A DNA stretch of 64,000 nt from Brugia malayi (Eukaryota; Nematoda; Chromadorea; Rhabditida; Onchocercidae), in the NCBI RefSeq assembly GCF_000002995.4, contig NW_025062475.1, positions 2,882,528 through 2,946,527 on the forward strand. Direction: 5' to 3'. This document shows positions 12,101 through 24,409 of the stretch, piece by piece. The stretch's first letter is position 1, and every line of letters starts with the position of its first letter. The translations under genes were made by a program, and so were the position numbers. The notes beneath the pieces were generated by a model. It saw only the letters and a list, made by a program, of their open reading frames with translations, did not search any database and was not told where the DNA came from.

Positions 12101-14184
12101 ATACTTAATGAGACAGTTCAAGAAAATGCTACAATTATACAATTTTTCATTCTTTTTTTTTCTCAATTTTTCTACTAAACTTTTTCTAGAAACAATGGAA
12201 ATGATCGAGAAATGGGTACAAAGACAGCGGAAGGATTTCTGAAGGTAAAATTTAACTTCTTTATAACAGTCATTTTTATGTTTATATCAATTCAAATTGT
12301 AATTTTATATATAAAGTAACATTCAAAAAAGAAAAAAAAAAATAATAATTACTCAGCAGTTGCACGGAGGTCAATAAAAAGAGTAAAAAAATTTTTCTTA
12401 TTAAATTAGTGTATCACTTATCAATTTACATTTTTAACTTTTTTTAAAAAAGCTCATTATAACTTGCATTAACTCTTTAAACACTGAATGATTAAAGGAA
12501 AATTCAATATTTCATTTTTCCAGTCGAGGAATTTAATAAAAACTTTTAAAATGCATCAATCTTTTATCATTTCACTAAATCTATAAGCTGCATTCACCCT
12601 GTCAGTGTCACCATGTCCTGTCATACTTTAAAATAAAAACTTGTCCATAGTGTCAACCTTCCGATCATTGTACATGCTTTGGTAAACTTTTACCTTAATT
12701 GATAATACAAAATAAAACGATTCAATCAAAAATATTACAACAATAAAAAAAAAAAAAAGTTAAAGCTTATTTTCTCCTCGAAGATTAAACATTGAAGAAT
12801 GAATAAGACTTAAAACTGACAATTTTACAGGAATTACAAAACAGGCCTGGACTGGACTATAAGTATCGGCTAATGGAAAATTTCATCCTGTTAATGAGCG
12901 GTAATCGAGCAAATGTGCAACAGTCACTAACAAATTTCCTTAGCATGGCGGAAACTGAAAATTCGGTCCTTCTTTGTACTGCTTAGATTAAACTTAAATG
13001 AACTCCACCATAACTTAACAGAAACATTCATTTTTTTTTAAGGGAATGATAAGCGTTGGTGCACTTCTTGGTTCAGCTCGAGCTTATTTAATGTTAAAAC
13101 AAATACCAAAAGCAAAAGCTCAGTTGAAACGTATACTTGGCCATACATGGACATTAGAGGATGCTGATAACTTGGAGAAATGTGCATTCTATCACAGTTT
13201 AATTAACTTTTCTCTGAACTGAAATTCGATGATGAAACCTTGATTAGTTTATATCGTTTAGTGAAAAGCATTTGACAAATTTATTCAACTTTAAATTCCA
13301 ATATGACAAATCAAGGAATTGTTGGTAATTACATAAATCATGAATCAACGAATTGTCAATTATGCAAAAATTTGATACTTAACTAGTAAAATTAAGAGGA
13401 CAAAACTGTGCAACACTCTGATTTCTTTTTTCTTTCTTAATCAATCATTGAATCATTTTGAAATTGAAATAATTTCATATAGGTTGGTTGTTATTAGTCG
13501 ATATCTACATCAATCAAGGCAAACATGATCAAGCTTCCGATATATTGCGAACTGTTTTACAGCATAATGCGGTGATTTGATTTTCAAAAATTGAAATATA
13601 AGAATTTGTTGAAATGCATAAGAAAAATTAACTATATAATAAAAAAAAACACAAATAATCTTTTACCATCGATAATTATTGCTAAATGCGATACGATTAG
13701 CACTTGTAAAGAAAATGCCAAATACCAAAATAAAAAAAAAAGAAATATAAAGTAATGAAGTTTTCAGAGTTCAATTAAAGCATTTGAATACAAAGGCTAT
13801 ATTTGTGAAAGAGAGCAGAAATGGGATGAAGCTGCTGCAAATTATGAAGTGGCTTGGCGTTTAAGCAAATGCAGGAATCCAACTATTGGTAGGATTTTTT
13901 GATAAGTAATGAATAATGTAAATTAAAGTAATGAATAATTTAAATAGGAGGCATATCATAAGTTGTGATATATCCATAATAATTTATAAACTGTTTATTA
14001 GTTTTGTCTAACTAGGAATGCAAAAATAAGGTTTACAGGTTACAAACTTGCTTATAATTATTTGAAATGTCGAAAGCTTTTCGATTGTATCGAAATATGT
14101 CATCGTGTGCTGGAGCTTTATCCAAATTATCCGCGAATCAAACGTGAAATTATGGACAAAGCAAGAGCAAACATACGCACATGA
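3186..14184 (+). CDS. ift-139: Intraflagellar transport protein 139 (TTC21B / IFT-A subunit), complete, 30 exons
   Basis: IFT139 is a TPR scaffold of the IFT-A complex, which acts in retrograde transport in cilia; in nematodes that means ciliated sensory neurons. Exons: 3186-3366, 3607-3717, 3910-4070, 4171-4258, 4651-4850, 5091-5293, 5774-5934, 6048-6145, 6231-6338, 6612-6704, 6864-6936, 7177-7310, 7402-7591, 8021-8118, 8187-8425, 9025-9097, 9199-9309, 9592-9739, 9997-10207, 10433-10535, 10934-11044, 11142-11223, 11412-11562, 11797-11966, 12190-12244, 12831-12965, 13043-13181, 13483-13571, 13768-13888, 14039-14184. These give about 1327 residues, close to the vertebrate length (about 1316). 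TPR units run throughout. Landmarks shared with human TTC21B include [20 protein letters not shown]-like, [19 protein letters not shown], and the end DKARAN. Exons 24 and 25 do not join in phase with the obvious sites (see findings). All other junctions keep frame. Confidence 0.95.
5472..5610. repeat. Four-copy 34-35 bp tandem repeat in an ift-139 intron
   Basis: The unit begins TCTAATTGCTAGC at 5472, 5507, 5542 and 5576. Each copy carries the palindrome GCTAGC. It lies in the 5294-5773 intron between exons 6 and 7. Copy 3 lacks a G after GCTAGCT, so the array is slightly diverged. No coding role. Confidence 0.85.
7592..8020 (+). other. AT-rich intron of ift-139
   Basis: This intron between exons 13 and 14 holds only A/T-rich sequence with short purine runs. 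No other feature is visible. Confidence 0.6.
8426..9024 (+). other. Longest intron of ift-139, no embedded gene seen
   Basis: It separates the exon ending in the [10 protein letters not shown] region from the one starting EIAQNN. It is AT-rich with poly(A) and poly(T) runs. Short open frames inside lack splice or codon support. Confidence 0.6.
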
Positions 14185-14768
14185 TTAATTCAGAAAAGCT
14201 TCCAGAGCAGTTATGTGATGCAGAAAGTTATCTGTGCTGTATTTTTTTCTAGTTTCTATTCAAAAAAAAACTATGATAGTTCATCTTGCAATTTCAAAGA
14301 TTTAATAACAAATTAAATTAAAAACAAATTAAATGCATTCATGACATATAACAGTAAATAACAATTTATTACAATCAACAACAGAAGGAAAATATATTAA
14401 AGTTATGACTTTCAAATCCACCCGTTCACGTAAATCAGCAACGTTACAGCTCTATGTGTTATTACCGCTTCATACTAACAGCTTTTGAAGCATAAAATCA
14501 GCAGAAAAACTGGTCATTGTAAGATAAAAAATGGATCAATTCAGCATAAGAGCATTCTCAAACTAGTCAATTCCAAATAGCTTTAAAAAAAAATACTATT
14601 CTCCCTATATGCAGTAGTTATTCTCAAGCAATTTGAATATAGATCACATTTTTTTTTTCTTTTTTTAAAAGTTAAAGCAGTAAAATACAGTTTGACCACT
14701 CACATAACATTGAAGATTCTCCTCAAAGCATATCTAGAAAAGAAACCGCACTGAAAATTTTGCCATCA
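14185..14768. other. Convergent 3' UTR region between ift-139 and THADA
   Basis: The two stop codons (14182-14184 on +, 14769-14771 on -) face each other across about 580 bp. This interval must hold both 3' ends. No open frame with splice sites was found. Confidence 0.65.
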
Positions 14769-17700
14769 TTAGCTAGAATCATCATCGGTAATACGTCTTT
14801 CCAGTTCAGTATATTTCTGAAAGGTCGTATACGTCTTCCCAATTTTTCTACTTCTTTTGTCCTAAAAGTACAACTTTTAGTGTATAACTTCAAATATCAT
14901 TCCAAAACTTTACTTTAGTATCAGAGTAAGCTTTATGGCACTGCTAAACATTTGAAATCTACTCTTAATTTGCCTTACTTGACATCAGCATGCAAGTCTC
15001 TTTCCCAGTCGATCAGTAACATATATAACATTTACTTTCTTAACACTTACAACTTCCATTTTCTTTGTTATAACTCTAAGCATTAAACAGAGAACACCAT
15101 TATACACTATATTAGAAAAATTCTGACTACTCTGTGAAAAAAAAAAGAATCAAACTTATAAACTTAACTCAATTTCTTAATTTGCATTTATGACACAATC
15201 CAGATGTCGACGTAATTAAATATATTACTGCCAATAAACTTTTAAAAAATCTTTACATTTTTGATGATTGTAAATCACAAAGTACAATATTTTCCAGTGC
15301 GTTTCACCTCTCCCCTCTCCCTCTCAAAAAAAAAAAAAAAAAAATTCAATGAAAAAGAATTTCATAATATTAACACAGATACAAAAAGTTCTCACTTTCA
15401 ATTTTATAGGTGGATTCCACGAATAGGATAACGTAGTTTCACCACTGCACGCATTAACCACGCCAAATGCAATGCGCTTGATACAATCAACTTCATCTAA
15501 TAGAAGTGATCGACAACAAGATATAAATCTGAAAGTAATACATAAAATGCAAAAAACTAGGCTTTAAATATTTTTGATTATAAGCATTGCTAACTCCAAT
15601 TTACATATGTATACAAAATCTAAAGATGTAAGATTAAATATTTGGGACACTGCTTCAACAACAAGTACTATTCTTAGTCAACCAATATCCATTCGTTACT
15701 TCTTTTCTAAAGCTTCCGGAAATATATATTAGAATGCTTCGATCTTTCATAACTGTCATCAGTCTCTTAGTAACTCACTGAATTCTTTATGAAGATAATT
15801 TACTTTATTTGGTAAAATTTCCAACTAAAAATTAACCTATATCTATAACAAGGAGAATGAGTAAGCATGGTGCATGAAGTACGAGAAACCATCATTAAAG
15901 CGTGCGCTGCATGCAACCTCCACAATTCTTTCGATGAATAAGCATGCTTCTCAATTTCCGTAAGTAAAGCTCCAAAATGTTCAAAAGAAACGAAACGGTT
16001 ATCATTAAGCACTTTGTGAGTTTTTTGAATTAAACTGGGTAATAGAGCAATGGAATGTGAACCGAAAGAATGAAATGAATCAAATGGCGAATCCAGGAAT
16101 TCCATTCTGAAATGATTGAATGTATAATAAAATGACGGCAACATTATCACTAATCAATTTCATAAAATTAAAGATAGTAAACTTCACCACATTACATGGC
16201 AGATGCTTGACGAAAATGAAACATAAGTTAAAACAAGAAAAAACTTAATATCATAAGTGAGAGAAATTCAACTTACGCTTCTAATTCTGAGATAGCATAG
16301 TTCAAAGAATTTTTAATATTCAGTGGCAATTTACGTTCCACGATGCTTTTCAGTCGATGCATTAATTTTCTTCTACAAGATACCAAACGCAACAAAGCAG
16401 ATACTAGCAAATGATTGATTCGCATATTAGGACTCACCACGAGCAAAGAAACAAGTTTGTTCACCAACGACTGCAGATGTCTACAACGAAAATTCCATTC
16501 CATCTTATTATCTCAATTCTGATCATTGTAAATATGATATTTGAGATAAATTAATGTAAACTCGTTGTAATCATTAACTTAATGACTAAGTTAATTAAAC
16601 AAATGACATACATAAGATTCACTTCTTCAGATTGGCCAATCTGTTTTGCAAATGCAGAAAACAAGAAAAATTTCCCTATCTCTAATCATAAAATAAAACT
16701 TAGCAACTGAAATTATTCCATCTTCTTTTAAATAACAATTTATCAGTGGCAACTATCATAATCTTAATTAATCTAGGCATTTTCACCTCAAAATTCCAAA
16801 CACAACATAGATTCATGAATTTAATCACCTATTTTTTAAATAATGAATTTACTTAAACCTCTCAAAATTAAAGTGAAAAAAAAAAAATTACTTTAATTGA
16901 GCTGTGGTGTAAAATGATGCGCTCACAAAACGTAATTTCTCCAACAATGAAAGCAGCAGGATTAAAGCTGGATCATGCACCGTTGTCTGTTCCAGCTGTT
17001 GACAATATTCATTCCATAGTAAGTCGTGTTGTAAGGCAAACATGAAGAGAGGAGTCCCATAATCTATGTCATCTATGAGTTTGTGAAGTAATGCGGCTGA
17101 AAAAACTCATGAATTTTCATCATCAAAAATTCTAAAACCTTGAAGTTTAATACTTCTTAAAATTATTAGCATTTTACCAATAAAAGCCTCTCTGTTTATA
17201 AGAACTTAGTCTCTCTCTCTCTCCATCCTTAACAAAACAAGGTAAATCTTAACCATAGCAGTGACATGTTGCGTTCCGTACCATACTGTTACCTGTTCGA
17301 TAGAAATCCAAAACTGCTTTAAAGATTTTTATAGCACAATAAGTCACATCTGAAATCATAAAAGTTTATATAAAAGATTAAGTGCAGAATTAGATTATGA
17401 TCTCTTCTTCTTTCCTTCCTGTTTCTAACACATTCCTCCTGTTTCTATCTTATCATTTCAGCTTCTTTTCCTCTATGCCTAGAATAAGAATAGCTAAATA
17501 TAACAACATTCCTTAGAATAACTACTTAATTATAAAAACAGCGAGTACATTGCTATAAAAACTATTTTATTTCAAAATACCTTCACGAAATAAGCTATTT
17601 TTGATATACTTATTAGTGTAAAATTTCAGTTGTTAAACTTAATGTATATCATTTATTCTATAATAGAAGCATAACTGGCAATTAAAATGAGATCTAAATG

Positions 17701-20700
17701 ATAAGTTATAGTTTAGGAAAAATTCAACATACCAAAATTTGTCATACATAGGAAAGTTTTTAGTACTTTCATTAATCGTACAGCTATCAGTGGTGTGCAT
17801 AAGCCAAAGCGAACATTTTCAAACAGAAAGTTAATAACACTGTTATCCGCACCCAATACTTCATGAAATATTTTAAAAATTAAGCAAAATGCCAAATTAC
17901 GGGTCGTACATTCAAGATCCACGAACAACGTTTTTGTCTGAAATACAGTAAAGTGGCATGTGCAGTTTTCTGTTACAACGTTCTGATATCAATTCATGTA
18001 TCTATCTTTGATCATTAAGAAAACTAGGCGTTAATTTTGTTAAAAAAACTTAGCTAAGAGTTTAAACATTGAGTTGTTAAGACATCAAGTATACAAGCAA
18101 ATTATTTTGTTAAGTACATCTGTTCATAAAGGTAATGGTTCAGTAATGGCTCTCCTCTTCTTCCTCTCCATCCAATAGAATTTCCTTGGAGATCCACAAA
18201 ATTTTTATCCGCAAACTTCAATATTACTCAACCCAATGCTATTACAATGATAACAGATCCAAAGCAACATTAGAAATAAAACAGATTTTGGCAAAAGAAT
18301 GCAAATTATCATTCTACATTACTAAAATCACTAAATTAGTAATCAACACTAAAAAATAAGCCAATATTTTCAGTTAGATATTTTTAACGACACTGCCAAA
18401 AATGTAACTTAATGCAAATCTTTTTAAAAGTAATGAATATCATTAAAAAAACCGGAAGTCTTACTTTCTCGAGATATTGGTATATTACATCACGTAAACC
18501 ATTCGTCATACAACAAGCTGTTATTCTACTAAAACAGACAGCACAATCGTCGACCACACCTTTATGACGGTTTCGCATCAATACATTCCATACCGAATCG
18601 TATGCACCAGTAATAATATTCTTTGTTCCTATCGTTTCGCATAAAGATGCTAACATTTCGCAATTTACCTAGAAATTCCGCAGAGAAAATTTGAGTAAAA
18701 ATTTCGGAATACAATGCAACTGATTTAGTAGCACTAACTAATTTAGCTCTAATTTTTTTTACACCATTCTTTTAGGAAAGAAAGTCATAATCAGACAAGA
18801 TGTACGAAATTCTTCCATTTCCTAGGATATAAATAAAAAATTAATTGCAGACTAAGGTTTGCAGAATGAGTTACATTGCCATCAGATTAAGCAATTATTT
18901 CTGGAAAATTAAACTTAATCAAAACTTAGATTTTATCACTTCGATTACTAGAAATATGTATTTAGCCGTGGAAATTATTTTAATGAAGTCCAAAAGAAAG
19001 AAAAAAAAAAAGAACAAAGAATAACTAACCTTTAAGGTATGGTAATACTTGTCGATTGCCATACGCTGTTTATCACTTATCATCAATGTTGGAGAGGTTA
19101 AGGGATACAGTCTCCTATATAGTTCAGGAAGTGATGAGCATTGACCACTATGCTCACTGCCACTGGATAAAATCAAATCAACATTGGATTTAATACAAAC
19201 GTCCATCCAAAAACAAGGATCAAAAATGAACTGATCAGTAAAATTCTCTAATAGTGAAGCAAGCGCAATTTTCACATCTGAAAAAGTATTGACTAAAAAA
19301 AAATCCTGCATAGTACCAAACTTAATAAGCACTGAAAAAAAAAAAATTAGATACAATTTTGCTAAAGGCTTAAACCAAAACATTTTACCAAAGGATTAAA
19401 CCTTACCTTTCATCTGCTATTCTCAACTACTATTTCCAATATACATTTTAAGGTCATTTTACATATGCATTCGGCTTACTTTGTTCGAATTACCCAAAAT
19501 CAAACTTACTGTTCGAATTTTTGTGTTTAGATTCCTTCACTAAATCCAAAATTTCTTTCGGATGTTTAAATCGCAACATTATTTTCACAAGACAACTTAA
19601 ACCATCCATGCTATCACCATTGAGCATTTCCACAAATTTATCGGTAAGAAAAATCTGTGAATCAGACTCCGCAACAGATAAACACATAAGTATTTTTGTC
19701 CTGTAACTTAATGATATATATATAAATACAATGTATTAAATCGACATAGTCTGAAATAATTTCGTTTCACTTCTTTTTATAACTCCATTATAAAGTAAAT
19801 AAAAAGCAAAATAGCATAAAACCAAGGATAATTATCACAACAATTTGAACTGCATCATTTTACCAGTGGTGAATCTTTTTATAATTCTTTTTCATATAAA
19901 ATTAAATCGAATAACACTGTCCGCATAGCGCATCTGAACTAAACTCATAATCTGAACTAACTTCTAAAATGTTAAGGAGAGATGCAAGATTTTATACTTA
20001 TTAATAATCAGAATTCTTAAAAAAAAAATTACAATCCTATAACTTTGTCACCTCATATGTCCCATCTATTAAAAGTGTGAATAGATTGTAGATATTTCAT
20101 CCACTATGTTGCAACATTAACTTTTTCAATTTATTAACACAATAAATTCAGAAAGCCAAAATTAGTAGAAAAATGCAAATTATCCATTTACCTTATCTCC
20201 GTAATATCACTGCTAAAAATTGAATCCATCAACTGTGTATCAGCCAACCATCTGTCAAAACCGCACTGTTTGAGAAGTTCCAAAATAAATATAGTTTGAC
20301 ATGATCGATTCCGATCATTCCAGATCCTTTCAAGTTCTTCAAGTAAAGCTATTTCCAAACGCTTACGTGTTTTTGCATTCGAAATATGCACTAAGTGTAT
20401 GAGTGCAGCGCCAAAATTAGCATCGGCGGTATCCAAATTTTGAAGCACAAAGGATTTGACACTTCCTAGTTGACGAGACCAGTCGAACTGAATAAGGAAG
20501 AAATATTTCGCTATAATGAATTGTGCACAAAAATGATAAAAGATCAGCAGCAAATAAATCAACTGGCATGGAACATCCCTACAACATTATACCACATTAC
20601 CATAGTCAGACAACTATTTAAATCTTTTAGTCAAATTGCAAACTAAACTAAGCAAGCAATCGAAATCTGTGTATGTGTTAATTTATGATAATGAATTAAT

Positions 20701-21453
20701 ATCTAATCTTTGCATATTGTTTAATAATAATTGGTACTACCTAAAATATCACATTTAATCAGTTTTGAAGAATTCACCAATTTCTTATTCATCAGTCTGT
20801 TCAATAATTCAAGTGCATTAAGACGTAATAATGAGTGATATGAAGTCAGACAACTGCTCATCAAATCAATTTCATTGTTCTCTAATGCACGAATGAAAAA
20901 TTTTTGAACGGAAATCCATCCATATAAAAGACGATCATAGCGCATCCAAACTAATTCTTCCCTTTCCGGATTGCAGAAATAATCCATGTATAACAAACCA
21001 CACATTTCCTCTTCAGTAAGGCAGTAACCTTCATTAGTTTGCTCGAAAGATCGATTTTCTGTCGAAATCATTTGCAAGATGATTTCAGCAGTTTCTTTCA
21101 TTATCAATTTAGACTTGATATTAGTGTTCAATTTCGCCAGCCAAAACCGTGAGCTATTTAAGCGACGCATTCTGAAATCACAGCTATACTTCCTCCGCTT
21201 TCAAGTAATTTCTTTAACTAATTTTTGTCATTTGTCAGTTTTGTCATGAAATGCTTTTGCTGCAAGTTAAAAAAAATAAGGTAGTGACAATAGCATTTCT
21301 TATTATGCTCTAAATCAAAACCAAATAATAACTATTAACTAGTATCTCGTTAGATGAAATAATACTAAAGTTTGTGCACCGATTATAGAACAACTCAATA
21401 AAGAGATCATTACGGAAATCGTTACGAAATTTCCTGAGGATTTCAATTTTCAT
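14769..21453 (-). CDS. THADA: THADA homologue (DUF2428, tRNA 2'-O-methylation cofactor family), 13 exons
   Basis: THADA/Trm732 proteins are helical-repeat partners of FTSJ1/Trm7, which makes 2'-O-methyl-C32 in tRNA; Drosophila THADA also acts on SERCA and thermogenesis. Exons on the minus strand, 5' to 3': 21453-21380, 21171-20741, 20510-20192, 19700-19510, 19277-19030, 18668-18465, 17937-17733, 17349-17293, 17096-16892, 16480-16277, 16106-15837, 15528-15396, 14861-14769. The phases agree throughout and give 877 residues. Family signals from memory of human THADA: RHKG with a following CAVCF (human RHRGAFELAY), CTTRNLA (CATRRSAG), PLIAVRLMKVLKTF (HALNILRALF), and the QLEQ...HDPALILLLSLLEKL block matching QLE...HPSMFLLLLVLERL. 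The protein is shorter and more diverged than vertebrate THADA. The acceptor TTTTTAG three bases before the ATG at 21453 could be a trans-splice site, or the protein may continue into the exons upstream. Confidence 0.78.
17350..17732 (-). other. THADA intron without other features
   Basis: About 380 bp of AT-rich intron between the 17.3 kb mini-exon and the CTTRNLA exon. Nothing else is visible. The 57-nt mini-exon at 17293-17349 is supported by phase on both sides. Confidence 0.6.
19701..20191 (-). other. THADA intron without other features
   Basis: Roughly 490 bp of AT-rich intron sequence. No open frame with splice support or repeat array was seen. Confidence 0.6.
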
Positions 21454-21510
21454 CCTCTAAAAAGAACGTGGTCTGTGATTAAATGATCAACCAATATCGA
21501 CAAAAACATG

Positions 21511-23044
21511 TTAGTATTCTGATTTACATAAATTTTCAGAATCTAACCGATTGGAAGATATTAAGCAATTTGCCAGAAATCGAGCACAGCTTTGACAATC
21601 ATTGCTATCATTAATGAACCACGCAAGCAAACAGTCAGATGTCACGGAGCCACTAGAATGACGCGCTTGAGCTCTCCAAAGAACTGACATCAGTATATTT
21701 TCACTAATATATATCTGCAAATTTTATTTTCAATGTTTGTAACAAAAAAAAATCATTCGGTTGTGCTGGATATGATCATATATCGGCGATCTATTTTTAT
21801 TAAAATTTGATTAAATCCATTCGTAAACTTCCGGTGATTTGATTTTCAGCGGTCATCAGGTTCATCGTATCTCATTTTAATATTGTCTCATCGTAATTAT
21901 TATTAAACTTTGTTGAAGAAGTTCAGTCAGACTTTGTAGAAGTTAAGTTTCGATATTTTACCATTTATAAGAAATAATATCAAAAATTATTGTTTCAAGT
22001 TTGTAAAGAAATTACCAAATGAACATTGTCAAATTCATTCATCTTTTTTATTAAGTAATCAGAAATGAAAGTATTTATACGTTTACTAAAATTCAATACA
22101 AACAAGTAAGACGATTAAAAAGATATACCTCATCTAGTTTCAGCGCAGGTATTACTGATGCAAGCAGAGCCCATTTCTCTTTTAAAGCATTTGGTAACAT
22201 GCACAACCACATGAACTGCTTCAATAAAATAAACTTTTGAAAATAGAGAACAAAAATTGAAAGAGTTAAAAATATAGAAGAAAAAAAGAAGTTTCTGAAA
22301 AAGTGAATTGCAGAGAATTTTATAAGGAATTATATTATATCGCAAGTAATGTAATTCAAACCTGATATGCTGTGACATCAAGTTCCCTCTGCAACTTCAG
22401 TACAGTTTTGAGAATTTTTAGGTCTACACCTGATCGTTGCATGAATACACCATGAAAGCACTGCTTTATACATCGCTGCAATATTCCTTTCTTTTCTCGA
22501 TCAGTCAGATCAAATTCGTGAGAAGCTTTAAGTAAACGTTTTACCACTATTCCATAGATGCTTCTATCCAATATTTCGTCTTTTAGAATGAACCATTCTG
22601 CTATTTCCCTGAACTTAAACAATTACTTTTATATTTAGAAATAATTTTATATTAACGAACTGTCATCATAATTAGTCGCTCACCAATCGATAGCTAAGAT
22701 CACAGGAGTGGCAAATGGCACATTAAAGAATTATGAGGAATGTCACCTTATTAAAATATAAGGAAATGAAAGATGGAATGCAATCTTTCGATTTTTGCAC
22801 TTTATGAGATGAGCTCATATAGCTCTTCTTCGAGATCCCATTAACGTGAATCAAGGTAAATTACTAGAAGTGTTTAACATAAACTATCGTAAAATAAATC
22901 AACTATAAACCATATTTACTATAAATGAACATACCATAAAGATAGTTTGGAAACAGCTCTGTGCAATAAAACATCGTTTTTATCTAAACGACAACTTTCA
23001 CCGATATGTGAATTGGATGCGGCTTTCTGAGAAGGAACTTCCAA
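21511..23044 (-). CDS. Four exons upstream of THADA: N-terminal part of THADA or a separate upstream gene (5' incomplete)
   Basis: Exons on the minus strand: 23044-22935 (starts in phase at LEVPSQK), 22608-22362, 22215-22129 and 21714-21511, the last ending LCKSEY then TAA. Junctions are in phase (leftover 2, 0, 0) with donors GTATGT, GTTTGA and GTATAT. The 215 residues look like a helical repeat protein (for example VVKRLLKASHEFDL and LMSVLWRAQARH) with no motif I can name. No in-frame ATG or clear first exon was found to the right of 23044. The stop lies only about 52 bp before the acceptor of the next exon. Reading on into THADA would need the weaker donor AATCG|GTTAGA and an AGAG|G acceptor, which keep the frame. 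Both models are open. Confidence 0.55.
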
Positions 23045-23770
23045 CTGAAACTCATTTGTAATTCAAAAATTTTGAATTCGAAAGCCATATAAAATCCAGC
23101 ATAAGTCTATGACAGCATTTCACGAAGATAAAGCAACAGAAAAGATTACTCGATATCAAAGCAGATTGAGCATGTTTCTAAAAATTTAGAACAAACTTCA
23201 AAGATACAGGTTCTCATACTGGTAAATTTAATCAGTGCATGAATAACATACAACCATTTAAGAAGATAAAACTATCACTCAGAAAACAGCGTTCAGGTAT
23301 CCGAAATAAAACTGTAGCATTACCAATGAAAATAATTGTAATTCTTTCATTGAACGGAACAGTAAACATCATAACAGGATATTTCTCCATAATTTTATAG
23401 GCATGTTTTGACAGATAATTATGGTTATTTTTTATCTTCTCTTATAAAAATTTGTTAAACAAATGAAGAATTAATTTTGAGTACGAAGGAAGAACTCTGG
23501 AATTATGAAAACTTATCTCCCAAAAATTCAAACTAAATTTTATTTAAATATTTAATGTTTCGAAAACTGATCATTGGCAGCACGTCCATAATAAAATTTT
23601 GCAGAACAGATTTTTCACTAGCTGAAGATCTCAAACACAAAAAGAAATTTGCCACATTGGAACATTTCAAATTTAAATTTTAGGAAAATTTCGAAGAATT
23701 ATCAAAATTACTACGAAAACTTCATACTTTTGTTAAATCCATTGTTGAATAAGTCACAAATATGCGATTA
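23045..23770. other. Unresolved interval upstream of the THADA-side exons
   Basis: The missing 5' exon of the block starting LEVPSQK should lie here or further right. Several short minus-strand frames exist, for example one starting MEKYPVMMFTVPF at about 23391, but none ends at a donor in the phase required. I see nothing else. Confidence 0.4.
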
Positions 23771-24070
23771 TCATTTGTGATTTACTTCTGTAATACAATG
23801 ATAACTCAGCAACACAATATCAAATTTCAACTTTGCAACTGATAAGAATGTTGCTTAACTGATAAAACAATTCAGGAAATCAATAAAATGACTCTTACCT
23901 TTCGAAAAACTTCCATTGCTATCGAGAAAAACAAGAAAACCACTGCTATGCGTTATGGAATAGCATTGTAAATTGCTGTTTTCTTCGATCACACAGACTT
24001 TACTATTTGAAATTCGAATTTCGAAGTAAACTTCTCGATTTTTGTGCAATTCACCGCCTTTATTCCATTT
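23771..24070 (-). CDS. Orphan coding-like exons of an unknown protein
   Basis: A minus-strand exon at 24070-23899 runs from a TTTTTAG acceptor to an AAAG|GTAAG donor. It encodes 57 residues with alternating hydrophobics (REVYFEIRISNSKVCVIEE, then FLVFLDSNGSF), the pattern of a beta-sandwich. A short exon 23787-23771 after ATTACAG would add EVNHK and a stop in phase. The beta pattern is loosely like the FAMeT (Methyltransf_FA) domain of nematode proteins, but this is a weak guess. The 5' part was not found, and the phase does not fit the THADA-side exon at 23044. Confidence 0.35.
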
Positions 24071-24338
24071 CTAAAAATTATTTTCATATATTATCTTAAT
24101 CAAATGGTAAAATTCTTTGCTCAGAATAATTCTAATAAAGAAATGATTAATATAATTTATGCGAACATATGCATCTTTAAGATAAAATATAAGACTCTAC
24201 GACATTTGCAATATATCATTCTGTCTTATCACTTATCATTGTGTTCCTTAGTATCAATTCTTTGTTTAAATTTGTGAAGGATCAAATTTCAACCTTTCTG
24301 CCAGAAATGTTTACACAATAATAGCTATAACAATAAGC

Positions 24339-24409
24339 CTAGTTTGTTAAAAAGTCAACAAGAAACTGAATAGTTGCATCGGGTAAGTCCTCGGGTATTT
24401 CTGCCCGTG
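24339..24409 (-). CDS. Candidate terminal exon of an unknown gene
   Basis: On the minus strand, ATTTTTTCAG at 24410 is followed by 71 nt that read RAEIPEDLPDATI, then FLVDFLTN and TAG. Base and codon composition are clearly less AT-rich than the flanks, which is why it stands out. No partner exon was found between here and 25109, so it may be the last exon of a gene with poor upstream sites, or a relic. Confidence 0.3.
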
